This document shows positions 23,938 to 34,252 of a stretch of DNA of 64,000 nt, piece by piece. The notes under the pieces were generated by a model. That model ran no database searches and was not told the DNA's origin. It was given only the letters and a program-made list of their open reading frames with translations. How positions within the stretch are numbered: position 1 is the stretch's first letter; each line of letters opens with the position of its first letter. This DNA comes from Calonectria ilicicola (taxonomy: Eukaryota > Ascomycota > Sordariomycetes > Hypocreales > Nectriaceae), in NCBI GenBank assembly GCA_020809705.1, contig CP085826.1:3100001-3164000 (forward strand), read 5' to 3'. Both the position numbers and the translations under genes were made by a program.

Positions 23938-25273
23938 CTAGTGCAATCGTTCTGTGTCCCAGCCTAGCTCCTTGGCCATGGCAGTGATATCAGCGTTGGA
24001 GAGTCGGGTAAGATCCTTAGGTCGCTTGAATAGGAGCTCCTGGTAGAGTCTGAACTGAAAAAAGCCGCTTCTTGTACTTGCTGCTAAACGATAGCTGTCG
24101 CTGGTTGGCGATATTTGTCATGAGGGATGCGACGCGTTACTCGACGGTGCAGTTTTCATCTTGCCATTGCTGGATTGTGGGTTGAGAATCGTTCTCCCGT
24201 TCTGCTTGGAGAAGTAGAGTGATCTGGCCCAGAGATCGAGGGCTTCGCATTTCCGCCACGGGGGGAGTGAAGCGCGGATCTAGAAGAAGGAGCATGTCCG
24301 ATGTTGCTGGCATCTTTGCGTGGTTGTCGTGCTGGCGAAACGCCTCCTTTGCCAGGGCCAAACCAAGTTCGTCATTTCCAACATCATCGGTATCTGATGT
24401 ATGATTTGACGGATTAAGAAGTTTCTCGATCGGATCAGAGTCGAGCCGTGAGTCCATATCGTAGGGTAGTTGTCGTCGTCGGCTGTCGCTTGCAATGCCT
24501 GGGGAGTCTTGTTTCTGCTGTCCGCTGTTGCCCGCATCCCCACGCCCGGGAGCTTGCCCGCTCCTCTCCGCGGAGGAATCCCCGTGAGCAGTACCGTTTC
24601 TGCTGACGTGATGGGTGGTTTGGTCTCCGCCGTGGCTGCCTCTGTTGTCTCGAGCCTGACTGTCCCCGTCGCCTTTGTGCCTCTGTTCTCCCTGCAGCTC
24701 TTGCTCGTCTTGCTGCTCCTCCTCCTCGTCTTCTTGCTCTCCCTCGCTCATCTCCGACGATGGTACCATGGCTGGAGTTTTGGGTGGCTTGCATCGTTTC
24801 TTACGTGGTTTCGCGGGCTCTGGGCTATTATGTCTTGTGTTCCTTTTGTGGTAATTTGACAAGTCGTAAATGATAGTGTCTTGTTTATTGCCATGCGTAT
24901 CTGCAGATTGAAGATTGCTATCAATATCGGAAACATTGGGGTCCGATGTAGTCTTCTGGGGCTCGAGACTCCGTAGACGTTCAACTTCTTTCATCACTTG
25001 CTGGGCCAGATGGAATATTCTGGTTCGGATGTCGCGTTGGCCGTCAGGATCAGATTAGATGTGGTGGTTTGCTGGTGCGCCAGGGGGCCAACTATCCCAG
25101 CCAACATTTCGGAGGTCGTCTAACAAGGATTGGGCACCGGTGATGGTGGCTTGGGCTTCTCTTGTAGACTGTGTTTGAGGCTGTGGATCTGCTGCGTAGT
25201 TGGTTATCAGCTGCTCGGGGGTGGGCCTGTCGGTGTGCGCGAGGTGCAGCTTAAACTTACTTGGGGGAGGCAT
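23938..25273 (-). pseudogene. disordered hypothetical protein gene with in-frame stop
   Basis: From ATG at 25273 the minus-strand frame runs to 24141, then through an intron (donor GTAACG at 24140, acceptor before 24049) into a last exon ending at 23938. Together these make about 413 codons, with one TAA at 25055-25057. The middle is acidic and Gln-rich (EDEEEEQQDEQEL), hence disordered. The ends look folded: AQSLLDDLRNVGWDSWPP, TRIFHLAQQVMKEVERL and LYQELLFKRPKDLTRLSNAD. A 69-nt in-frame segment (25260-25192) has intron signals at both ends and may be spliced. The TAA could be a CAA to TAA mutation or lie in an unrecognised intron. I do not recognise the family. Confidence 0.45.
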
Positions 25274-25554
25274 TCGGACATGCAAAGCGACTAACAATGT
25301 TCGTCAGAGATGGGCGCAATTGTCGGCGAATCGAGCAGTGGCATGTGGAGGTGTGTCGTGAAACAGTTTGACCTGGAGGGGAGAGGGAGGTGCTGGCTGA
25401 GACTTAAAGGTGGCAGGAGCTCCATTCTCAATTGCAAGGCGTGATTGAACATGAGCCTGAGGCTAAAGGTCCAGAGGATTAGGGTGCGCAACCAAGAACA
25501 AACAACTCGAGATCATATCGGAAAACCGCCACCCAGCTCTGATTTAGAAGATTA

Positions 25555-26450
25555 GACAGGGAAATGGGAACGATTACGTTGTTCTGGTGGAGCGAAAAGG
25601 ATATGTGGTAAGTTCCGTTCATCATTCTTTTTCCTTGACGATGTGACTAATTTAATATAGCCACTGTCAAATGACTCTGCTCTCGCCCGCTCCATTAGGA
25701 AACCTGGAGCCCCGTTACAATTGAGAGTGTTTCCAACCCGAGAAACCACCGACGAGAATTTTGTGACCTGCACCTCATTTTGGTCCACTTCCTACTTGGG
25801 CCGCCCGACTTTTTCTGCGACCAATTGGACGGAATAATCCTCCTCCTAAGAAGATTCAGTTTCAATACTGTCGGAAACATCTTCACACCAGTCCTGAATC
25901 CTTTGATGAAGCAAGTCAGCATCGTCTCCCTCCGATGGATCAGGGAGCTGTGGTAGATCTGCAGCACCCACAATTGCTGCAGCACATATAATTGCCCACT
26001 GAATGTCAACACCATCTTCATTTTGTCAATGAATCATGTTGGGCGCGTGACAGTAAGAATGGAGCCAGAAATCAAGTGATGGCCTGTTTTGAAGTTGGTT
26101 ATACCAATGCTGTCCATGTCTTTGCACATCCCGCAACCGGGATCGCAATCGTGACACTTTTCACCACATTTGTGCTTGATTTCGGATAGGAGGTCCTTTA
26201 AACGATCCTTTGATCACAGAGTCGGAACTCGGGTTTCCGCCTGGCTTCGGTATGAATATTGTGTGCCCTGAATCTAAGCTGGAGCTTGACTTCAGACAGT
26301 CCCCCGTCGAGTTTTATGAATCCTTTCCATTTGAGCGCGAAGATCTTTCGTTCCCAGTGCGTCCGTTTCCACAACAGCCAGGCGACCTTTTTCTAAAGAG
26401 TAATTTTGCTGAAGTCTGGTGGTTAGCAACTTTCTCGGGGTACATCTGAT
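25555..26450 (-). pseudogene. decayed minus-strand coding region
   Basis: Reading downward from about 26450, the minus strand shows coding-like pieces. A Cys-rich piece (HKCGEKCHDCDPGCGMC, near 26110-26170) is followed across a possible intron by AADLPQLPDPSEGDDADLLH (near 25900-25950). It continues in the same frame past TAG codons near 25850 and 25795 into TKFSSVVSRVGNTLNC. Both stops would be CAG codons with one C to T change. The family is not recognised. It may be part of the same decaying gene set as the neighbours. Confidence 0.3.
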
Positions 26451-27430
26451 TGGTAAGCACTCACCCACCGTAGGTACGTCTATGAGAGAGGAGAAAACGA
26501 AGTTTCGTTAGACTTAAACGCGCCATAGTGCTTTCCTGATGCAAGAGCAAGTAGTGGTTGGTGGTCGAAGGGCAGCCGTACGTGCAGACTGATGGAGGGG
26601 AACAGAGAGTCATCTAAGTGGAAGAAGAATGAGGTCAAAAACCATCCAAACCAAATAAAGAAGACATTTTAAGTATGGTCGTGTGAGCCAGGGGAAATTA
26701 AATAAGTTATTATACCCAAACCAGACTACAAAGTAGCACACAACTCTGGCAAGGGCTGAGGGGGCGCTGTGCCTGCGCGGTCCTCGTTCTCTCCCATAAT
26801 TTACTTATGGGCGAGTGTCACTGCTATGCTAAAAGGCACTATAGCAGTCATGTTGTGATTTTTTGTGATCGGGGCAAGGGTTGGGAGAGGAATGAAAAAA
26901 TGATTGATGAACTTAGCTTGTTGGCTTGATGAGGGCTTCTGGAGGCAGAGGCCCAATCTCAGTGCCCCCCCAGGATCGAAAATGATCACAATCCCGCCCT
27001 ATACCCCCAAGTAATATGTCGGTCCGCTACGAATGTAAGATGGCGAGAAGTCAAATCCTCACCATTCTCCTCCTAGCCTAGTATGGAAGTGAAGAGCTAC
27101 CGGCCAGTTAGCTTAGGCACATGTTTCTATGCGAACTTGGTTAAGAAAAGACGAGCGTGCAGTTTATATGCCGTGACGCAATAGACAGCCAGGGGGCTAG
27201 CAGTTTTCGTGGTTGAAGAAATACATAGGAGAGAGGAATCTAAAAGGAAATCTGACGCAAGAATGTGGTTTCAGAGCAAAGAAACAAGATGGGAGAGGGG
27301 TGGTTCGCAAACGAATTGAAATCCAAATCGTGCGAGTGACAGTGTCAGTGGCCAGCGGCCATCAGCCAGCTGCCAGTTGCCAACACTGCAAGAGCTTGAG
27401 GATCTCAGTTTTGACCTTATTGCGTGGTTC
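26451..27430. other. island spacer
   Basis: No supported gene. Ends at the leader of the plus-strand helicase locus, which begins near 27435. Confidence 0.4.
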
Positions 27431-27434
27431 TCGG

Positions 27435-28105
27435 CTAGTTTGTATGCACTGATGGCCAGCTATTTGCTGATATAAAAAGCTCACCACCCAGCTTCCCAAT
27501 TTTTTTCTCTTCTCCTTCTTGCATTGTCGCTTTGGCACGGTGCCGGGCTTCATTCAACAGCCTCCTTGCCTTGGCTTATGCCGGGCTTTATTCAAAAACC
27601 TCATTGCTCTGGCACCAAGCCGGGCTTCCTTCAACAACCCCATTTCCATGGCTTATGCCATGGTTCCCTCTTCAAAACCCCCCTTGCCTTGGCACAATGC
27701 CGGGCTTCCTTCAACAACCCCATTTCCTTGGCTTATTTCAGGGCTAATGCGATACCCTTTCATATTTCTGGCACGATTCCGGGCTTCATTCAACAGCCTC
27801 TTCGCCCTGGCTTATGCCGCGGCTCTTTTTGCAAAAATCTTATTGCTCTGGCACACGCCGAGCCAATCCGACAAACCCTCATTTCTTTGGTACATGTCGA
27901 GCTGATTCGACCCCCCTATAACCTTGGCACGATACCCAGCTTCACACAACCTCATAGCTCCGGTACACACTGGGCTTGATTCAACCACCTCATCTCCCTG
28001 GCTTATGCCACGGCTGCTTCTACAAACCCTCATTGCTTTGGTGCATGCCTCATTCAGCAACCCACCTCCCTAGCTTATGCCAAGGTTCGTCTACAAAAGA
28101 AAATC
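27435..28105 (+). repeat. leader plus alternating 39-bp tandem array
   Basis: A leader (27435-27531; TATAAA-like word near 27473, then a C/T tract) is followed by about 15 degenerate units of 37-41 bp. Units alternate between a TGGCAC type and a TGGCTTATGCC type, so the true period is about 80 bp. Most units carry a GCCGGGCTT-like core followed by TTCAAC. Thirty-nine is a multiple of three, so frames stay open through the array; I do not treat these as proteins. The same leader with one unit occurs at 23035-23165. Confidence 0.8.
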
Positions 28106-28322
28106 ATCGTTTTCGCTTGATTCTGGACAAACATGTGAGTTTTTAGCCCTATCGGCTGGTGGCAGCCGTTGACGCACACACGCAAATTCAGATGCTTATT
28201 TATTTAGTTCCTGATTATCCCCGGTTGAGTTGTTCTCCTTCTTCACCAACCTACCTTACGCATCCTTCTCTTATCTTTCCTGATTTCTTTTCGAAAGCGC
28301 TTTTCAACCCTTTTCAAGCGTC

Positions 28323-30283
28323 ATGGGTTCCTCTTCCCCCACTCACTGGGACATTGTCATGTCCCTGAAAGCGAAGATTGAAGAGGAAGCCAAGCACGAC
28401 ATTCTAGCGCAAGCTCTCGCGGAGAAGTTACATCTTGACTCCGTGGGGCCAGAGATTCCTCCTCCAACTCCTTTGAACAAAATACCAATCACCAACCTCT
28501 TTGATGGTATTGATGATGTCGTCAAAAATCGCTGCATCAGCTTTCTCTATCCTTTTGATTAAAGCGTGTCGAAACGTACTTTTCTGAACTTTATCTCGGC
28601 TTCGGATTCGTTTCTGCATTTGCTGGTAGTGGAAAGTCCCACCTTGCTGCCGTTACCGTTACGTTGATGTGCAACAAGAAAGACATCAACCATGTCATTG
28701 CCTGCGCACCATCTAGTAGTGCAGCAGATAAAATTGCAAACAGAATCACCTCTGTTACACGTAAGATCCTCGCCCCCTTGGTTGGCACTGGCAGCCACAT
28801 TTCATACCCCGCGGTCATACGTGGTTACGCTCCCAACACAGAGTTGGAAAAACGTCTCGCATACATTGAAGGATCTCCGCCCAACGAAGACGATGACACT
28901 TGGGCTTCGCCATGGAGAATGAACCTATCCCTTTGTCAGTGGACTCTTCGAGTCCTTGGGTTTCAATCCAAGGAGACACCTCCCCTCACTCCTGGCGAGC
29001 CAGAGTCTCTGCTACGACTACACGGTGATCTCATGACTCTGCGCGACCCTGATGCAGTCGCACGACTTGAGGCAGAGCATCAGAGTAAGCTAGACAAGGG
29101 ATTGGAGACGCGAAAGCAATCCTTTCCATTCCATAAGTATGCCAACCTTGTTCATATTGCAAACGAATCGCCCGGGCATTCTCAATACTCGCGTACTGGC
29201 AAGCAGAACTCGATCCAGAAAGACCTCGAGCGTCTCATGAAGGAGGTTGTTTTGCGTGCTTCGGTAGTTGTAACCACACCTATACTATCTGATACCATGC
29301 CATACGAGCAGTATAACAAAACTATGGCTGGAGGAGTGGTCTTTTATGACGCTGGAGCCATGTTCCGTGCGGATGCCCTGCTTACCATGGGAAATGCACC
29401 ACGTCTGTCGGTTGCCTTTGGAGACGATCGACAGCTGGGGCCAACTTTAATGACGGCAATGACCAAAGATAGCAACGGGTTCCCAGTCAATCGATTTGCT
29501 GAAGAGGCAAAAATCTCCTGGTTGACTGAGTGGTTTCACATTGGATGGCCTATCTTTCACTTGTACACACAGCACCGAATGATGTCAGGGCAGTTTGACT
29601 TTGCTTTGGAAACGTTTTACCCTCATATGAAACGGTATTTTTCATATGCCAGCGATCTCAGTCAAGATATTACCCGTCTTGGCAAAGATATTGAAGATTA
29701 CACCATTAGCAAGTACGGTATTCGATCAGCCGCCCCGGAGAAATACCTTCCGATCTTCGTCAATTGCCAAGACTGTCCTTGTGAGACAAATACCTCCGGC
29801 TCTCGTGTGAATCGCCGTGAGGTTGATGTCATGGCCAAGTTTATCATCGACCTGATTTCAAATGTTGGCATGGTCGAAACCAAGGATATTGCAGTCTTGA
29901 CCCCGTACAACGCTAATCTTCTTGAGATCAAGCAGCGATTCTCACAAGATATCCATCTCAAGGACATCCAAATATCCACCGTTGACAGTTTCCGGTACAA
30001 AGAAGCCAAAATCGTCTTTTGCTCCCTTGCCGCCACCAGGGACACCGGGCCGGGCTTCACCGCCGACCCCCTGCGGTTGAGCATTTTGTTAACCGGGCAC
30101 CAGTGTGCCATGTTTCTGTTTGGAGATATTAATATCAACGCACGCAGTCGCGTAAAAGTTGGGTTGTCTAAAGTTCTAGGACTTTTCAGCCGCGCTGGTC
30201 GGGTAATTGATCTTTATGGCGATGAATCGATCGGGGGGGGCAACGATTGTGATGATAGGCTGTTTGACATGGGAGGGTTGTAG
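28323..30283 (+). pseudogene. SF1 (DNA2/NAM7-like) helicase, frameshifted and with degraded motifs
   Basis: An N-terminal frame starts at 28323 and stops at 28560-28562. The helicase frame resumes one base out of register at 28562 (KRVETYFSELYLG) and runs to 30283. Motifs: Walker A AGSGKS (about 28622), motif II YDAGAM in place of DEAA (about 29346), motif III AFGDDRQLGPT, motif IV QHRMM, motif V VDSFRYKEA in place of VDxFQGxE, and motif VI LSILLTGHQ in place of LNVAxTRA. Walker B glutamate and the motif VI arginine are thus lost. The family acts on RNA or DNA with ATP. A 58-nt intron was considered for the join but gives the wrong phase. The gene is probably inactive, or a pseudo-enzyme if the frameshift is a sequencing error. 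Confidence 0.75.
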
Positions 30284-31277
30284 GAGGGCTTGTAGGCATG
30301 TTGGGATCAATAGCAGACAGAAAAGAAGATTCACGATAACGGATGGTTTATCTTACCAGTATGTGCGTATGCTATGCCTTGATGTGCCTGAAGCCGTGGA
30401 CCGTTCGTCAGGATTGCAAAGCACTCTGTGGGTAGCACCTGCTACCCCAGGTTCGGCATAACTAAAAGAAAAAAATCCTTCACCTAATATTAAGTTAAAT
30501 TAATTCTTCTAGGGGCATAAATTCGCACCGCATTGTCAAGTTGGACTAAGCTTTTGGCTTTATTGACAATCACAAAATCCATATTGAGAGCGACAAGTCT
30601 GCCGACTTGGAAAATTCATTTCTTGCCCAACGCTGCACTACAGCCAGAAAACTTATTAAGAAAAAATATAAATAAAGAAATAAGAATAACAATAAATAAT
30701 ATAAGTTATTTATTATTATTTAGTCATTTAGTTATTTATTTATTTTGTCCGATTTCCCTAGAGTCTATAACGCAGGCTCCCTCATGTTAAGGGAAAGCTC
30801 TCAGTCAGTAAAAATTTGAACCAAAAGGTAGGAGGTCCTAGGCTAAATAACCCAACTTAATTCTATTTATGATAATATATTTCTAGGTTGATTCCAGGGA
30901 GGGCTGCACGGACAAATCATAGAACGACGAGGCTCTGAGCAAGCTCTTTTGGAACGGAACGTCATCCCAAGAACTTAGCTGCAGCCAATTCTAATCGTCT
31001 GATTTAAACCATCTCGACACAGCCTTTTTGTCGTATACTACGAAGAAATGAATGCAAATTTCAGGTCCTTACATCAAGTGATGGTGTCACAAAAGAGAGT
31101 CTGCCGGATTATGCCGGGCGGTGAATCGACAACGCTAAGCCTATTGTAGCAACACCCCGCCACCATGGAGGAATCATCCTCCACATGCCATCAGGTTAGG
31201 TGAGAGAACTGAGAGGTGAAACTAGCATCGGGTCATCATAGTTAAAAGTTCCCGTGAAGAATACCCAGCCGCACATC
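30284..31277. other. right edge of island, AT-rich
   Basis: Contains an inverted AT-tetramer element (about 30659-30748: AAATAAAG-type arm facing TTATTTATTTATTTT). No gene is seen. Confidence 0.5.
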
Positions 31278-32024
31278 ATGGGGCGTGAAGACCAGGTCGA
31301 AGAGCGCGAAGTGCTCGAGTCCATCTTCCCAGATGAGATTACAGGTACATGCTCGGAAATATGGGTTGGTTGATATGTCTCTTTTTCCAACTAACCCTTG
31401 GCCATAGATGTATCAGAAACGGAATACAGGGTATCAATCGCACTAGATATCCCAGATGAAGAAGAGCAGGAACCTCCAACTATGCTCCTCCAAGTGCGAT
31501 ATCCGGAGGACTATCCTGACAAGGCCCCTCACCTCGACATCCTCGCGCCAGCCAATGCCGTTTCACACGAGCACTTCAGCGTCTCTGACGACCGCGAGCA
31601 GCTCTTGGCCAGCATCCAAGAGACTATCGAGGAGAACCTTGGTATGGCCATGGTATTTACCATAGTTTCGGCCCTGAAGGAGGCGGCAGAGCAGCTTGTC
31701 CAAGATCGCAAGGACGCTGCTGCAAAGGCCCACGAAGAGGCCGTCTTGGCTGCTGAGCGCGAGGAGAATAAGAAGTTCCACGGCACCCCCGTCAACCCCG
31801 AGACATTCCTCAAGTGGCGCGAGGACTTCATCAAGGAGATGGAGGAGAAGCGCCAGCGCGAAGAGGAGGAGCGTCTCGCCGAACTCAAGAAGGCCAGGAT
31901 CAAGGAGCCCGTCAGGCTCACGGGCAAGCAGCTCTGGCAGCAGGGTCTGGCAGGCAAGGGTGACGAGGAGGATGATGACGTTCCCGTGGAAGGCGTCGAG
32001 AAGCTCAAAGTGGAGGCGGCTTGA
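31278..32024 (+). CDS. GIR2: RWD-domain protein, Gir2/RWDD1 type
   Basis: Model: join(31278..31344,31408..32024), 227 residues. The RWD domain covers about residues 1-115, beginning with EEREVLESIFPDEI and containing the hallmark RYPEDYPDKAPHL. A charged coiled-coil follows (about 125-195), then a short acidic end. Gir2 binds the DRG-family GTPase Rbg2 and Gcn1 in the cytosol and links translating ribosomes to the Gcn2 pathway. The intron splits codon 23. It is convergent with ACL4 420 bp downstream. Confidence 0.9.
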
Positions 32025-32444
32025 AAAAAAGCAGAGACGGACGGGCCGAGACGCGGCGGGGAATGCATTACTTTTGGAGTTGGGGGACCTTTTGTATGGG
32101 AATTCATGGTGTTGGGTGGTAGCCTACGATTGCAATGATGGCTAACTACCCAAACGAGAGAGTCAAATGTCCAGGGCTCACTCTGTTTAAAAAACAAAGG
32201 GGGGAACAAGACAGTCCTCCAAGCTTTTTTGCCCACGAAATGTTCTTGGGTATATAGATCTTCAGGGACTTGATCCCGCAAAATATCCACTACGCTATTT
32301 TATTGGGATCCAAATCCCTTCCTCCTTCCAGACATGCCGAATAATCTACCTAAAAACGCCGTTTAAATGCCCATGCTCCTTTTCTTTTTGTCCGTATCAA
32401 CCAGAGCCTCCCCGCCTTCTGAAGAAGCGACAAGACATATGGGT
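32025..32444. other. intergenic, convergent 3' ends
   Basis: Spacer between GIR2 and ACL4; nothing seen beyond 3' untranslated sequence. Confidence 0.5.
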
Positions 32445-33563
32445 CTAGCCTTGCATCTCCTCGTCCTCGTCACCCTCCTCCTCGCTGTCATCATCCCACT
32501 CTTCCTCTTCACCTTCAGCCGGTGCACCAATCTCCTTGTTGATGCTGGCCATGAGCTCTTGTGCGTGCTCGCCTAGTCGCTCATCTTCATAGTCCTGCAG
32601 CTCGTATAGCTTGAGACACTGGGTGAGCCACTGACGCGCCGACTTCCATGTAGCCTTCCACTCATCACCCCCAGTACCGTTTTGCTGCTGTGAGGTTGCA
32701 GCGCGAATCTTCTCACCGGCAATGTAGAGGCCCCAGCCACCAAGGTACCAAGCCTCCACGCTGGTGTCGTCATCAGTAATGAGGCGCTCAAGAACCTGCA
32801 AGGCTTCTTCGTTCATCTCAGTCTCCAGCAGTAGGCGAGCCAGGCCGATGCGTGTCGGGAATTCGGGAATATCAGGGTGGTTGTCGGGCAGATCCTGCCA
32901 GAGCTCGAGGCTGCGCTTGAGAGCAGTACGGGCCTCATCGGTGCGCTCTTGGGAGATTCGTACGTTGGCAACTGTCTGCCAGGTCTCAGGAGACTGGGGG
33001 GCGATAAGCATGGCCTCGGTGACGAGGGCCTCGCAGCGTTGCTCGGCGTCATTCTCCCACGACAGATCAGTCATGTAGACTTCAGTGACGGCACATAGGA
33101 CACCTCCAAGCTTCTGCTGCTTCTCGTCGAGAGTAGTCTGTTGCTCGGTGTTTCTGGAAGAAATATCGGATAGAGCCTGGATCTGTTTTCGGAGAGCAGT
33201 AGCACCACGCTCAAACCAGGTGACGCTGTCCTGGCCTCCATCTTCACTGAGCTGAGCGAGAAGGAGAAATTTTTCTGGGCCGCCGCCAACCTTCTCATCG
33301 ATGGTGCCTTCGGGGTCGAGGGTTGCAGCGCGCTGGAAGTAAGCTCGCGCATCGTCGATATCGCCGGACTCAACATGGATAGTGCCCAAAAGGTTGAGAG
33401 CGCTGAGCTCGAAGTCGCCGCCAGCGCCTGTGGTATCGAGGGCCTGTTGCGCAATTGTAGAGGCCTCGTCTAGGTTTCCGACCTCGAGCTGAGTCTGGGC
33501 GTCGACGAGAAGCTTGGCTACGTCGAGCTTCGCATTTTTGGTTTCAGGCCGTGATGGTGCCAT
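32445..33563 (-). CDS. ACL4: TPR chaperone Acl4-like (assembly chaperone of uL4)
   Basis: Uninterrupted frame of 372 residues. TPR-like helices fill most of it, for example LLVDAQTQLEVGNLDEASTI, ALNLLGTIHVESGDIDDARAYF and RIGLARLLLETEMNEEALQVL. The C-terminus is strongly acidic (EEEEWDDDSEEEGDEDEE). In yeast Acl4 binds the newly made ribosomal protein L4 and carries it to pre-60S particles. Layout and acidic tail fit; other TPR proteins are possible but less likely. It is divergent from the kinase at 34253. Confidence 0.85.
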   Translation of the reverse strand: MAPSRPETKNAKLDVAKLLVDAQTQLEVGNLDEASTIAQQALDTTGAGGDFELSALNLLGTIHVESGDIDDARAYFQRAATLDPEGTIDEKVGGGPEKFLLLAQLSEDGGQDSVTWFERGATALRKQIQALSDISSRNTEQQTTLDEKQQKLGGVLCAVTEVYMTDLSWENDAEQRCEALVTEAMLIAPQSPETWQTVANVRISQERTDEARTALKRSLELWQDLPDNHPDIPEFPTRIGLARLLLETEMNEEALQVLERLITDDDTSVEAWYLGGWGLYIAGEKIRAATSQQQNGTGGDEWKATWKSARQWLTQCLKLYELQDYEDERLGEHAQELMASINKEIGAPAEGEEEEWDDDSEEEGDEDEEMQG

Positions 33564-34252
33564 GGCGATCTTGTAAGTTGAATGTGTGTGTGAGAGCCTA
33601 GTTGATAAAATTGGGTGACGATGAGGCTAAAAATCCAGAAAGCACTCTATGAATCGGCGAGTGAGTGACGGCAGCCAAAGAGGCGTGTAGTGAGCAAAAA
33701 GGCTTCACCTCAAATCATGGCTCCAGTCAATCACAATTGCGATTAACAAAAAAAAAAAATATAGCCCCGCGCGCCGTTGGCTGTTATCGATAACAGCGAG
33801 CGAGGGGCTCGCATCCAAATTGTCGCCATCTAAGACTTCTTGGCATTCGCTGCTTTAAGCGAACTGGCAGCCGCGTCCTGCACAAAATAGAAATTACGGG
33901 CCCCCAATCACTTGCCCCCATTCATCCGGTTACTGATTTTGCCCCCACTTGCTCCGGAAGGCATCGTCGGGTAACCGTCCGGCAAGTAATACCGGGACGA
34001 TGAGTGGAAGGACAAGGCCTCGGGCAGTACTGTACCGGTCTTCCATGTACGCACGCATGCTTGGGTTAAACTTCATCTTCTCCAATGTAACAGATCTTGA
34101 CTGAAAATAAAGAATTACGCGCGCTCTCGTTGCTCTCTTCCCGCGCTTGTTCTCGTTGCTTCCTTGCTGCTTCTGCCCTTGTCCCGGATTGATTTAAGGT
34201 GCTGCATAGGCGCTTTCTATAGCCACAGCGTCTCCAGGTCGTGGGCTCGGTC
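33564..34252. other. divergent spacer
   Basis: Promoter region of ACL4 and the SRPK-like gene. An A13 run lies at 33748-33760. No gene is seen. Confidence 0.5.

Noticed and set aside
27519..27979. Two overlapping plus-strand frames of 128-151 codons
   Set aside because: They run through the 39-bp array, and openness in two frames follows from the period. No start context or family.
28507..28564. 58-nt intron to explain the helicase frameshift
   Set aside because: GT and AG ends exist, but the joined phase is wrong and runs into a stop.
18600..31277. DNA transposon or LTR element
   Set aside because: No transposase, reverse transcriptase or terminal repeats were recognised by eye.
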